Of a stretch of 64,000 nucleotides of DNA, positions 8,204 to 17,613 are shown piece after piece (the first letter of the stretch is position 1; the number at the start of each line of letters is the position of its first letter). Position numbers and translations under genes: made by a program. Origin of the DNA: Flavobacteriia bacterium (GTDB taxonomy: Bacteria > Bacteroidota > Bacteroidia > Flavobacteriales_D > Crocinitomicaceae); the NCBI GenBank assembly GCA_947446925.1, contig CANFHU010000001.1, positions 425,660-489,659 on the forward strand, read 5' to 3'. A model generated the notes under the pieces. The model ran no database searches and had not been told where the DNA came from. It saw only the letters and a list, made by a program, of their open reading frames with translations.

Positions 8204-10768
8204 ATGCGTTACTTTCTATTAATTTTCTGTTCTTTTTTGTATTTTATTGATTATGCACAAATTACAGAGACATTTACAGACGGAAATTTTACCTTGAATC
8301 CGAATTGGGTAGGTTCTGACACTAAATTTGAGGTCAATAATTCCTTTCAATTACACTCAAAAAGCACTACTTCGGATTCTATTTTTTTGGTTCTTGAAAA
8401 CAAGCTCGATTTTCAAAATTCGGTCGAATGGCACTTCTGGATGAAGCATTCTTTCTCTCCATCGAGTAATAATTTTTCTCGTTTTTATTTGATTACCAAT
8501 ATATTAGATTTAAAATCGAATCCGGATGGGTTTTACCTTCAGTTCGGAGAAACGGGTACCAACGACGCAATTCGACTTTTTAAGCGAAAAAACAGTATTT
8601 CTACGCAAATTTGCGCTGGTACAATTGGAGCTATTTCGACCAATTTTATCACTTCGATCAAAGTTGTTAGAGAGCCATCTGGGGAATGGAAAATCTACTC
8701 GGATTTTAATGGTGGTGAAAATTATACACTCGAAGCTTCGGCAATCGATAATGCGCAAGTGTCTGGTAAATATTCGGGCGTGTATTGTCAATTTACGAAG
8801 ACCTATGCGACCAAGTTTTATTACGATAATTTTTACTTCGGACCCAAAGTTGTCGATAAAACACCACCTACATGCCAACAAATTCAAGTACTCGACAACA
8901 AATACCTGAAGTTAACCTTTTCGGAAACGATCGATTCTATCAGCGCGAATATCCCTGAAAATTATGCATTTATAAATTCGAATTATTCAATTTTCAGTGC
9001 TAATCGCATGATAAATACAACATCATGTGTCATTCTCGAACTTGATGCACCACTTCAAAACGCGACGAATTATACATTGAGTATTAGTCAAATTTCCGAT
9101 TTGTCTGGAAATGTGATGCTTCCAGAAACCAAAAACGTGTTTTACATTATCGCAGAAAAACCAGAAAAAGGAGATGTGATTATCAATGAAATCATGAGCA
9201 ATCCTAGTCCTGTAGTCGGATTACCAGAAATCGAATACATCGAAATCTACAACAAAAGCAACAAGTATTTTAACCTCGAAAATTGGATTATAACGGATGG
9301 AACGAGCAATGGAAAAATGGCATCCGCTTGGTTAGGACCACATGAATACAAAGTGTTATGCGGTACAAGTGGACTCCCATTTTTGAATCCAGCGGTAGGG
9401 GTAACTTCCTTTCCAAGTCTAAATAATTCGGGAGATAAAATCACTTTGTTGGATTCACTTGGAAATCGGTTGGATGAGGTGAATTATGCACTTTCTTGGT
9501 ATAAAATGGACGGAAAATCAACGGGTGGAATTAGCCTCGAACGGATAAATCCTTTTCATCCATGTTCGGATGCGTCAAACTGGATGGGTTCAACTCATCC
9601 AGATGGTGGTACGCCCAATGAAAAAAATTCGGTGTATGATACCTTACCTAATTTTTCACCGATAGCAATTTCGGAACTTAGTGTAATTTCAGATACTTTG
9701 CTCGAAATGCATTTTTCAAAACAAGTGGATTCAAGTATGGTGTTTGAAAATGAGGTAATGTTTACTCCTGAAATAGATTGGAAATCAATAAGTTTTAATA
9801 ATAATATATTGCAAATTGCTTTTCCAACGTCACTTGAAAAATCGAAAGAATATACAATTCAACTTTCTAATTTAAAAGATTGTTGGTTGCACACGTATTC
9901 CTTGGCTACAACTTTTGCAAATACCGAAATGATGGATGCCAAAGATATCGTAATTAATGAGTTACTATTTAATCCTTATCCCGATGGTGCTGATTTTATT
10001 GAGTTATACAATAATTCAGAAAAATGGATTAACCTAAAAGGCCTTACATTATTTTCACTTGAAAAAGGCTTACTATCAAGTCCTAAAGTAATCGAGCAAA
10101 ATAGAATTCTAAAACCCCATGAGTATGTTTTTCTCACACCTTCCATTGCTTCTCAAGAAAAAATGTATCCAAACACGAATAAATTACATGGAATACAAAT
10201 GTCCATTCCAACCATGAATAATGATTCTGGGACGGTTATTCTAATGTATAACAAGCAGGCGATAGATAAAGCGACGTATGCGGAATCTTGGCACTTTTCG
10301 TTAGTGTATGATAAAGAAGGTAAGTCCTTAGAACGTTTAAGTGCATTATTACCCACCATGGATTATGACAATTGGTTCACTGCGGCAGAATCTGTTGGTT
10401 TTGCTACACCAGGAGAAGCAAATTCCCATGGGATATCCCCAGAAATTCCTGTGAAAATCAGTATTTCTTCCCCAACAATTTCTCCAGACAATGATGGATT
10501 CGAAGATTTTGTGGAAATTAAATTGGCGAACGTAGATCCAAATCTAAGTGCGACAATTAGTGTTTTTTCAATGAATGGAGTAGAAGTTCGTACACTCGTA
10601 AAAAATACATTAATTGCGCAAAATTCTCTTTTTATTTGGGATGGCTTAGATGCGAATAAACAAAAATTACCAGTGGGTATCTACATGTTTTGGGTGCAAA
10701 TTTTTGATTTTACCAAAGCCAAAACATCCCATTTTAAGCTTCCGATAGTAGTAGCGAGTAAGTTGTAA
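8204..10768 (+). CDS. Secreted lamin-tail-domain protein
   Basis: The 854-residue protein begins with a signal peptide (about residues 1-19, ending DYAQ). A beta-rich region (20-215) resembling a lectin-like jelly roll is followed by an SbsA-type Ig-like domain (about 218-315), a lamin tail domain (about 323-435, starting GDVIINEIMSNP with EYIEIYNKS), another Ig-like region, and a second lamin tail domain (about 583-690, KDIVINELLFNP with DFIELYNNS). The C-terminus (about 770-854, SPDNDGFEDFVEI and IWDGLDANKQKLPVGIY) is a FlgD/gliding-associated Ig-like domain. Such proteins are extracellular or outer-membrane attached in Bacteroidota; the ligand is unknown. It precedes the SprB-repeat gene by 109 bases. 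Confidence 0.85.
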   Translation: MRYFLLIFCSFLYFIDYAQITETFTDGNFTLNPNWVGSDTKFEVNNSFQLHSKSTTSDSIFLVLENKLDFQNSVEWHFWMKHSFSPSSNNFSRFYLITNILDLKSNPDGFYLQFGETGTNDAIRLFKRKNSISTQICAGTIGAISTNFITSIKVVREPSGEWKIYSDFNGGENYTLEASAIDNAQVSGKYSGVYCQFTKTYATKFYYDNFYFGPKVVDKTPPTCQQIQVLDNKYLKLTFSETIDSISANIPENYAFINSNYSIFSANRMINTTSCVILELDAPLQNATNYTLSISQISDLSGNVMLPETKNVFYIIAEKPEKGDVIINEIMSNPSPVVGLPEIEYIEIYNKSNKYFNLENWIITDGTSNGKMASAWLGPHEYKVLCGTSGLPFLNPAVGVTSFPSLNNSGDKITLLDSLGNRLDEVNYALSWYKMDGKSTGGISLERINPFHPCSDASNWMGSTHPDGGTPNEKNSVYDTLPNFSPIAISELSVISDTLLEMHFSKQVDSSMVFENEVMFTPEIDWKSISFNNNILQIAFPTSLEKSKEYTIQLSNLKDCWLHTYSLATTFANTEMMDAKDIVINELLFNPYPDGADFIELYNNSEKWINLKGLTLFSLEKGLLSSPKVIEQNRILKPHEYVFLTPSIASQEKMYPNTNKLHGIQMSIPTMNNDSGTVILMYNKQAIDKATYAESWHFSLVYDKEGKSLERLSALLPTMDYDNWFTAAESVGFATPGEANSHGISPEIPVKISISSPTISPDNDGFEDFVEIKLANVDPNLSATISVFSMNGVEVRTLVKNTLIAQNSLFIWDGLDANKQKLPVGIYMFWVQIFDFTKAKTSHFKLPIVVASKL

Positions 10769-10877
10769 TTTATATTGAGTATAAATTATTGTTTTTCAGT
10801 GTAGAATGAAAAAATTAAAAAAATTAGTCGATATTTTTTGTACATTCGTCGCGTATAAACTTATAATTAAATTTTTT

Positions 10878-13800
10878 ATGAAGAAACAAATTACCCGTTT
10901 TCTTCTTGTGTTCATTAATGTTCTTTTGCTTTCATTCGTGAATGCACAAAGTATCGTTACCACAAGTGAGGAAAGTTCAAAAGGAAAATGTGATGGTACT
11001 GCTATCATTTCATCCCTTGCACTTCCAAATCTTACATCCTGGGTTTGGAAAAAAGACACAACCATTATTCAAAAAGATGGTAAAGATTTAGTAAATCTTT
11101 GTGGTGGTAAATACATAATTCAATATGTAGACAAACAGAACAAAACGCATATCGATTCGTTTTTTGTTAACACAAAATCATCTGGAGGTGGAACAAATGT
11201 GTGTGATGGCTTCAAAGTTTTCCCAAGTTTTGTTCGACCAAATGTAAAAGATTCATCAGGAAAATGTACTGGACGAATAGAACTTTCCATTTCAGGTGGA
11301 CACAAACCATTTGTTTATACTTGGGCAACAATCGCATCAAATAAAACCAATGTTGCAGAAGCATTATGTGGAGGAAACTATGCTGGTTATGTTAAAGATT
11401 CGATGGGTTGTACAGCACAATTCAATGTTGTAATAAAAGATACATCGTTAACTAACGGTGGAGGAACAAACGCATGTGATGGCTTTAAAGTTTTCCCAAG
11501 TTTTGTTCGACCAAATGTAAAAGATTCATCAGGAAAATGTACTGGACGTATTGAACTTTCCATTTCAGGTGGACACAAACCATTTGTTTATACTTGGGCA
11601 ACAATCGCATCAAATAAAACCAATGTTGCAGAAGCATTATGTGGCGGAAATTATGGTGGATATGTAAAAGATTCGATGGGTTGTACAGCACAATTCAATG
11701 TTGTAATAAAAGATACATCGTTAAATAATGGTGGTGGAAATAACGGTGGTGGATCAAATGTGTGTGATGGCTTCAAAGTTTTCCCAAGTTTTGTTCGACC
11801 AAATGTAAAAGATTCATCAGGAAAATGTACTGGACGTATTGAACTTTCCGTAGCAGGTGGTCATAAACCATTTAGGTTCACATGGAAAACAAATAGTGCG
11901 GATACCAATAAAACAAATAGTGCAGAAGCATTATGTGGGGGAAATTATGGTGGATATGTAAAAGATTCGATGGGTTGTACAGCACAATTCAATGTTGTAA
12001 TAAAAGATACATCGTTAACTAACGGTGGTGGATCTAATGGAAAACCATGTCAGGTTGAATTAAAAGGCAAATCCACTGATTCAACAGGTTTAAATTTCTA
12101 TTTAACATTACAAACAAGAGTAGATAATAATGGATCGGTAAAATCCTATGAATTAAAAATCGATGGAAAAGTAGTTTCTAAAGATTCGGTATTTATTGCT
12201 AAAATGACTCCTGGAAAACATACTATTGAATATGCAATTACTACTTCCATTGGCTGTGAAGATAGACATATAGATACCATGTCATTTCCATATTTTGATG
12301 GTCCAAAAGTGGATTGTAAAAACAGCAATTTAAAAGTGGAATTAGTTAAATTGGAGAATAACAAGCAAGGAAGTACAAATTGCATTGGTTTAATTCAAGT
12401 AAAAGCAAACGGCGGTAAAGCTCCGTACAACTTCCATTGGAATAACAATTCAAATGGTGAATATACGAAAGGACTATGTCCAGGAAAATACGATGTTCAA
12501 CTAAAAGATTCCAACAATTGTGTCGCAGAGGCTGCTTTCGAAATTAAAAATGATACTATTTCAGGAAGTAATCCATGTAAAGAATTTAAATTAGAATTGA
12601 CAAAAGCAATCAATGATAAATCTGGTGATACAATTTGTACAGGGTTAATTGATGTACACTCAGTAGGAGGAGTTGCACCATTTTATTATAAATGGAATAA
12701 CAACGTGAATACTCCCTATAATGATAAATTATGCGCTGGTAATTATACCTTGAATGTGAAGGACGCAAATAATTGTTACGCTTCTTTTTTACATACAATC
12801 TACCAAGATTCTGTCATTGTTTCTAATCCATGTCAAGGATTTAAAGTAGAAATTGCTAAAGTGCAAAATACACGTAAAGGCGAAGCAATATGTACTGGAT
12901 TAATAGAAACTCGCACATATGGAGGAACTGCACCATATATATATACATGGAGTAATGGCATTTCGACGAACGTACTAGATAAATTATGTGAAGGGAAGTA
13001 TACGTTACTAGTAAAAGATAAAAATAATTGTGCTTCAGAACTCGTTGCTTATGTTAAAGCAGATTCCATTGCAAATCCTACTTCGGTTTCAAATTGTGCA
13101 GGTTTTATCATCAATGTAAATGGAGTGAAAAACACGGTAAAAGGGGCGGCAAATTGTAGTGGTGCAATTATGACAAATGTTTCTGGTGGTAAACAACCAT
13201 ATAACTTCTATTGGAGTAATGGTGTGAAAGATTTGTTTTTATCCAATGTTTGTGCTGGAACTTATACTTTAAAAGCTGTAGATGCAAATGGCTGTCTTGT
13301 TAGTATTACAAGAGAAGTTAAAACTGATTCTTCCAATATAACCAATGATTGTACAACTTTAACTGCAAACGTTCTTGTTAAAAACACAGATGCTTCTGCA
13401 AATGCGTGTAATGGTGCGTTAGAGGTATCTGTAAATGGGGGTACAACTCCTTATACATTTGCGTGGAATACAACTGCTAATAGCAAAGAAATCAAAGGAT
13501 TATGCGAAGGTAACTATTCGGTTACAATAACAGATGCTAAAAAATGCGCAATTAAAGTAGACAGATATGTGGGCCGTGATTCAATCGTTCAAAATCCGTG
13601 TGCAGGTTTCTTTGCGAATGTGAATGTGAAAAATGACCAAGGTGGCGATAATCTATGTACAGGCGTTTTATTAGTAAATGCAGGTGGCGGAAAATTACCA
13701 TATAACTACAAATGGTCAGATGGTTCTACACAAGCATATTTGAAAGATGTTTGTAAAGGTTCTTATGCTGTTTCTATTTTTGATGCAAATAATTGTGCTT

Positions 13801-15407
13801 TAACCATTGAAAAATATGTAGGAGTAGATTCCGTAAATAATCCATGTAAAAATTTCTATGCTAAAATTGCTGCGGTAGAAAATTGTGGTTTAAACGCTAC
13901 TAAATGTAATGGTGTACTGAAGGTTGCTGTTGTTGGAGGAAAAACGCCATACGACTTCACTTGGTCTAACGGTGTTAAGGCACCTTCTATCACAGATTTA
14001 TGTCCAAATGAATATTCAGTGGAAGTAAAAGATGCGAATAAATGTGCTATTGTATTAACGGGTAAAGTATTTATAGACTCTACTAAAAATGTATGTGATG
14101 GTTTCTATACGAAAATTGGAGAGGTAAAAAATGATAAAGCAGGAGACAACAAATGTTCTGGTGCTATTTTTACAACAACAATAGGAGGTAAAACACCTTA
14201 TGCCTATTATTGGTCAAATGGTGCTAAAACAGCAAATATCGAAAATGTTTGTTCGGATAAATATTTCTTGTACGTAAAGGATGCAAATAATTGTATCAAT
14301 CAAGTAGATAAATTTGTAGGTTCCGATTCAATAGTTGATGTATGTAAAGGATTGAATGGATATATTTCTGGTGTAAAAGATTACACAGCAGATGATTCTA
14401 CCTGTCTAGGAAGATTGGAGGCTACCGTAAAAGGAGGCAAAGCACCTTTCGTTTTTGCATGGTCTAATGGAGAAAATGGTTTAGCAGCGTCTAATTTGTG
14501 TGAAGGAGCCTATACGCTAAATATTACGGATGCTAATAATTGCTCCATAACTTTAAATGGAAAAGTACGTAAATTACCTTCCAAAACACAAAAACTAAAA
14601 GCATATGTTACAACTACGGATGTAACTGCAGCAGGAATCTGCGATGGTACAGTGAATGTAACTGTTGTTAGTGGTAATGCTCCGTATTATTTTTACCACT
14701 CGAATGGAGAAGTTTCTTCTAATAGATCTGGTGTCTGTGCGGGAGTTTATAGTGTAATTGTAAAAGATGCTAAAAACGAAGTGGTGGAATTAACTTATCT
14801 AATTTCTTCTCCGCTTAATACGCTTAAAAAGGATAAAGTAGAAGTTCCAACAGGTGGAGATTCTTCAGTGGTAGATACAATTGCAACTTCGGTGACGAAA
14901 GATTGTTCCGTAGATTACAGTGCAGTTGATTCGGTTAAAATTGTTGAATATAAATTAATCGCTAAAGATTCTTTATTGGTAACATGGGCTATTTTTAGCG
15001 CTTCGAAAAGTACTTTTGTAACAGACGTATATGTATTTGCTGCTGGTAAAGGTGTCTATAAGTTAAATTTAGAATTGTATTGTGATGATAAAAAAGCAAT
15101 TGGAAACTTCTTGAAAGTGTCTGAATCTTTCTATTATGCTGCGGAAGGAACAACAACTATAGTAGAAAAAGTACAAGAAAAAGTTAATGTGTACCCTAAT
15201 CCTTTTAGTGATAAATTCACGGTAAGATTGGATAAAATACAAGATTATCAAATTCATGTAATAGATATGTCTGGTAAAGTTTTATACACCAATTCTTTTG
15301 CGAATACAAATGCAATTAACTTAGATTTAGGTCATTTGACAAATGGTCAGTATATTTTAAAAATTAAGAGTGAAACTTCTAGTAGCACACGCATGATTTC
15401 AAAATAA
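10878..15407 (+). CDS. Giant SprB-repeat surface protein with T9SS sorting domain
   Basis: I start at the ATG at 10878 (1509 residues), because MKKQITRFLLVFINVLLLSF...NAQ is a clean signal peptide; the longer frame from 10806 lacks one at its start. The body consists of about 13 SprB-like repeats of 75-95 residues, each with the pattern C-x-G-F, C-x-G, GG-x-x-P(Y/F), W-(S)-N-G, LC-x-G-x-Y and N-N-C, thus about four cysteines per unit. The first three units (residues 109-384) are almost identical; the other ten are diverged. A PKD-like insert lies at about 390-475. The C-terminus (about 1436-1509, VYPNPFSDKF, IHVIDMSGKVLY, NGQYILKI) is a type A T9SS sorting domain. By analogy with SprB of gliding Flavobacteria it is probably a cell-surface adhesin exported by T9SS. 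Confidence 0.9.
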   Translation: MKKQITRFLLVFINVLLLSFVNAQSIVTTSEESSKGKCDGTAIISSLALPNLTSWVWKKDTTIIQKDGKDLVNLCGGKYIIQYVDKQNKTHIDSFFVNTKSSGGGTNVCDGFKVFPSFVRPNVKDSSGKCTGRIELSISGGHKPFVYTWATIASNKTNVAEALCGGNYAGYVKDSMGCTAQFNVVIKDTSLTNGGGTNACDGFKVFPSFVRPNVKDSSGKCTGRIELSISGGHKPFVYTWATIASNKTNVAEALCGGNYGGYVKDSMGCTAQFNVVIKDTSLNNGGGNNGGGSNVCDGFKVFPSFVRPNVKDSSGKCTGRIELSVAGGHKPFRFTWKTNSADTNKTNSAEALCGGNYGGYVKDSMGCTAQFNVVIKDTSLTNGGGSNGKPCQVELKGKSTDSTGLNFYLTLQTRVDNNGSVKSYELKIDGKVVSKDSVFIAKMTPGKHTIEYAITTSIGCEDRHIDTMSFPYFDGPKVDCKNSNLKVELVKLENNKQGSTNCIGLIQVKANGGKAPYNFHWNNNSNGEYTKGLCPGKYDVQLKDSNNCVAEAAFEIKNDTISGSNPCKEFKLELTKAINDKSGDTICTGLIDVHSVGGVAPFYYKWNNNVNTPYNDKLCAGNYTLNVKDANNCYASFLHTIYQDSVIVSNPCQGFKVEIAKVQNTRKGEAICTGLIETRTYGGTAPYIYTWSNGISTNVLDKLCEGKYTLLVKDKNNCASELVAYVKADSIANPTSVSNCAGFIINVNGVKNTVKGAANCSGAIMTNVSGGKQPYNFYWSNGVKDLFLSNVCAGTYTLKAVDANGCLVSITREVKTDSSNITNDCTTLTANVLVKNTDASANACNGALEVSVNGGTTPYTFAWNTTANSKEIKGLCEGNYSVTITDAKKCAIKVDRYVGRDSIVQNPCAGFFANVNVKNDQGGDNLCTGVLLVNAGGGKLPYNYKWSDGSTQAYLKDVCKGSYAVSIFDANNCALTIEKYVGVDSVNNPCKNFYAKIAAVENCGLNATKCNGVLKVAVVGGKTPYDFTWSNGVKAPSITDLCPNEYSVEVKDANKCAIVLTGKVFIDSTKNVCDGFYTKIGEVKNDKAGDNKCSGAIFTTTIGGKTPYAYYWSNGAKTANIENVCSDKYFLYVKDANNCINQVDKFVGSDSIVDVCKGLNGYISGVKDYTADDSTCLGRLEATVKGGKAPFVFAWSNGENGLAASNLCEGAYTLNITDANNCSITLNGKVRKLPSKTQKLKAYVTTTDVTAAGICDGTVNVTVVSGNAPYYFYHSNGEVSSNRSGVCAGVYSVIVKDAKNEVVELTYLISSPLNTLKKDKVEVPTGGDSSVVDTIATSVTKDCSVDYSAVDSVKIVEYKLIAKDSLLVTWAIFSASKSTFVTDVYVFAAGKGVYKLNLELYCDDKKAIGNFLKVSESFYYAAEGTTTIVEKVQEKVNVYPNPFSDKFTVRLDKIQDYQIHVIDMSGKVLYTNSFANTNAINLDLGHLTNGQYILKIKSETSSSTRMISK
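11202..12028 (+). repeat. Three nearly identical tandem units in SprB-repeat gene
   Basis: Units begin at 11202, 11475 and 11763 (periods 273 and 288 bases) with TGTGATGGCTT and end in glycine-asparagine linkers (NNGGG, TNGGG). The DNA of units 1 and 2 is almost identical. Unit 3 is identical at its ends but differs in the middle, encoding SVAGGHKPFRFTWKTNSAD instead of SISGGHKPFVYTWATIAS. This indicates recent duplication or gene conversion. Confidence 0.9.
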
Positions 15408-15429
15408 TTGTCCAGTAAGAATACAACGA

Positions 15430-15459
15430 AAACGCCCCGCTGAAAAGCGGGGCGTTTTT
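15430..15459. terminator. Bidirectional Rho-independent terminator
   Basis: A perfect 12-bp stem, AAACGCCCCGCT paired with AGCGGGGCGTTT, closes a GAAA tetraloop. It is flanked by A-runs on the left and T-runs on the right, so it can stop transcription from both the SprB-repeat gene (plus) and nadK (minus), which converge here. Confidence 0.93.
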
Positions 15460-15502
15460 GATTTATGAAAGTTTTATAATTGTATTTTAGTTGATTTTAC
15501 GA

Positions 15503-16381
15503 TCAATTTCGCTTATCCATACCCCAAGACATCTTATTACGAATAGTATCCAAGAAACTCGTATCGTCAAAACGAACTACATTAATCATGAATTCTGCTT
15601 TATGAACCAAAACTTCCGATCCTTGTGGGATACTTTTCGTATTAGCATCTAAACTGATTAAATATTTTCGTTCTCTTCCCTCTACACTTAATTTTATCGG
15701 TAAATGATCAGGTACTACCATTGGACGCACATTTAAATTGTGTGGTGCAATAGGAGTTAAAATGTGTATCTGACAACCGGGAGTCACAATCGGTCCGCCA
15801 CAACTTAAATTATAAGCAGTAGAACCAGTTGGTGTTCCTACAATTAAACCATCTGCCCAATAAGAATTAAGGTAATTACCATCTAAACTTGCATGAACCG
15901 TAATCATCGATGCAGTGTCTTTTTTGTGCAGCGTTAATTCATTTAAGGCTAAATTATCTTCACCAAATAAATCGTCTTCGGTTTGTACGCGTATTAAAGA
16001 ACGTTTTTGAAATGTATAGCGCTTATCGCGAACCATTCCCATGGTCTCCTCAATTTTTTCTGGGGTAATATTGGCTAAGAAACCTAATCTACCTGTGTTT
16101 ATACCTACGATAGGAACGCCACTATCTCGAATGTATCCAACAGTTTTGATAAATGTACCATCTCCTCCGACACTAAAAGCCATTTCTATACCAGATTTCA
16201 AGTCGTGATAACTGGAAAAACTATCCAAAGTGTGACCGATATTGAACTTTTTTATTAATTGTTCTTTCAAATCTCGCTCGAGAACAGGTGTCCATCCCAA
16301 CGCTTCAATACTGCGTAATGTCTGTTCAAATACAACACTGTTTTGACGGGTAAGTTTTCTTCCGTAAATCGCAATTTTCAT
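15503..16381 (-). CDS. nadK: NAD kinase
   Basis: NAD kinase phosphorylates NAD to NADP in the cytoplasm. The 292-residue protein has the signature GGDGT at residues 72-76, NTGRLGFLA at 95-103 and the glycine-rich GTPTGSTAYNLSCGGPIV at about 182-199 that binds NAD. Length fits the family. It lies 25 bases after the CBS-domain gene on the same strand, a pair commonly seen together in Bacteroidota, and converges on the SprB-repeat gene across a shared terminator. Confidence 0.96.
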   Translation of the reverse strand: MKIAIYGRKLTRQNSVVFEQTLRSIEALGWTPVLERDLKEQLIKKFNIGHTLDSFSSYHDLKSGIEMAFSVGGDGTFIKTVGYIRDSGVPIVGINTGRLGFLANITPEKIEETMGMVRDKRYTFQKRSLIRVQTEDDLFGEDNLALNELTLHKKDTASMITVHASLDGNYLNSYWADGLIVGTPTGSTAYNLSCGGPIVTPGCQIHILTPIAPHNLNVRPMVVPDHLPIKLSVEGRERKYLISLDANTKSIPQGSEVLVHKAEFMINVVRFDDTSFLDTIRNKMSWGMDKRN

Positions 16382-16406
16382 TTCGGTAAAATTTACGTAA
16401 AACGTA

Positions 16407-17069
16407 TTACATTTTTAAGAAATTCAATAAGGAATCATAACGATCTTGAATATCATCGTTGAAATCGCTTTTTTGATAGGAAGCACTGATGACATAATCA
16501 TACCTTTCAAAGGTACGTATGATGCTGTCCAATTCTGTTTTATTGATTTTTAAAGTAACTTCCAATTTGGTAGAATCGGGCGTTGACATGATGTAAGAAC
16601 TTAAAATGCGCGCATTATTACTTTCAACGATTTGTGCAATTTGTGCTAACGAATAATCAATTTGGTTTACTTCCAACACGAGTATTGCGCCATGTTCTTT
16701 GATACTTCCTGTGCTTGCGACCATCGTTAATATGTCGTGTACAGAAGTACATCCAACATACTTTTCATTTTTATCCAATATTGGAACTACAGAAATTTTA
16801 TGCTCCGAAACTTTATATAATACTTCGTAAATATGTGCAGTTTCTAATACGTATGGTCGTGGTAAATGATCAAATAAAACATCTAATGTTTCTTCTAAGT
16901 CCATTTTGTCAAGTATGTCAGACTCTGAAATTAAACCGACAAAATTCCCGTTTTTTAAAACAGGTAAATGAGATACTTTAAATTCATCCATCCATCGTAA
17001 GGCAACTTCACCTGTATCTGTGTGAGTTAAAGTAGGAATCTCGTCTGTAATTAAATCTTTTGCTATCAT
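16407..17069 (-). CDS. CBS-pair protein with ACT-like C-terminus
   Basis: The 220-residue protein starts with two CBS domains (about residues 5-55 and 70-122; HLPVLKNGNFVGLISESDIL and ISVVPILDKNEKYVGCTS), which usually bind adenine nucleotides. After residue 125 comes an ACT-like fold (GAILVLEVNQIDYSLAQIAQ ...). There is no catalytic domain, so a sensory or regulatory role is likely. It precedes nadK by 25 bases, which invites the inference that it relates to nucleotide or NAD(P) status, but the target is unknown. Confidence 0.85.
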   Translation of the reverse strand: MIAKDLITDEIPTLTHTDTGEVALRWMDEFKVSHLPVLKNGNFVGLISESDILDKMDLEETLDVLFDHLPRPYVLETAHIYEVLYKVSEHKISVVPILDKNEKYVGCTSVHDILTMVASTGSIKEHGAILVLEVNQIDYSLAQIAQIVESNNARILSSYIMSTPDSTKLEVTLKINKTELDSIIRTFERYDYVISASYQKSDFNDDIQDRYDSLLNFLKM

Positions 17070-17171
17070 GATAGTGCCAAATTACAAATAATGTGCCGAT
17101 TTCAAAAAAAATATCTTTACTAAACATGTATCCGACTATTTTTTTATACCTCAAAAGCGTAAATTTGTTCC

Positions 17172-17513
17172 ATGGATTACGACATTGAATTACGATTTCA
17201 AGCACTCACAAAAAAATTAGAAAACGATTTTGGAGAAGGATTAGATACACAGGCAATTCTTTTTTTAATCGGTGTTCAAGAATTAGGTCTCGGATACAGA
17301 GAATTTACAAAACAAGAAAAAACAGATTTATTACATATTGCAGTATGTACTTTACTAGAGCCGCATGGTTATTATAAATTTGAAGCACGTGATGTCGAAA
17401 ATTGGCCCCATTTTACCTTGTTAAAACCGCTACCTGTTTTAAATGACAAAGAGCAACAACATCTAATGAAAGAGGCTATTCTAGATTATTTTGAACAAAA
17501 TGACATTTATTAG
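17172..17513 (+). CDS. Conserved small protein of unknown function
   Basis: The 113-residue product has no signal peptide or membrane segment. It is helical at the N-terminus, with DTQAILFLIGVQELGLGYREF (residues 25-45) and a conserved-looking HGYYKFEARDVENWPHF region (about 75-91). I recall close relatives throughout the Flavobacteriales, where it is annotated as hypothetical. It is divergent from the CBS-nadK pair and precedes rseP by 100 bases. Confidence 0.75.
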   Translation: MDYDIELRFQALTKKLENDFGEGLDTQAILFLIGVQELGLGYREFTKQEKTDLLHIAVCTLLEPHGYYKFEARDVENWPHFTLLKPLPVLNDKEQQHLMKEAILDYFEQNDIY

Positions 17514-17587
17514 TCTATTTGTGAAGAATAGTTAAAAGTCAGAAGAATACATACAGCATACGATAAGATTCTTAATGCTAAATAATA

Positions 17588-17595
17588 TATATTTG
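17588..17595 (+). promoter_or_regulatory. Possible rseP -7 element
   Basis: TATATTTG matches the TAnnTTTG consensus and lies 18 bases before the rseP ATG. There is no TTG at the -33 spacing, so support is partial. Confidence 0.4.
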
Positions 17596-17613
17596 TATAC
17601 AAAAAAATAAAAC

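Noticed and set aside
11202..12028. CRISPR-like array
   Set aside because: Repeat units of 273-288 bases are coding and in frame, with no short repeat-spacer structure; no cas genes are present anywhere in the window.
11120..12798. Several minus-strand open frames of 60-80 codons inside the SprB-repeat gene
   Set aside because: They are antisense shadows that repeat with the tandem units; the plus-strand protein explains the coding pattern.
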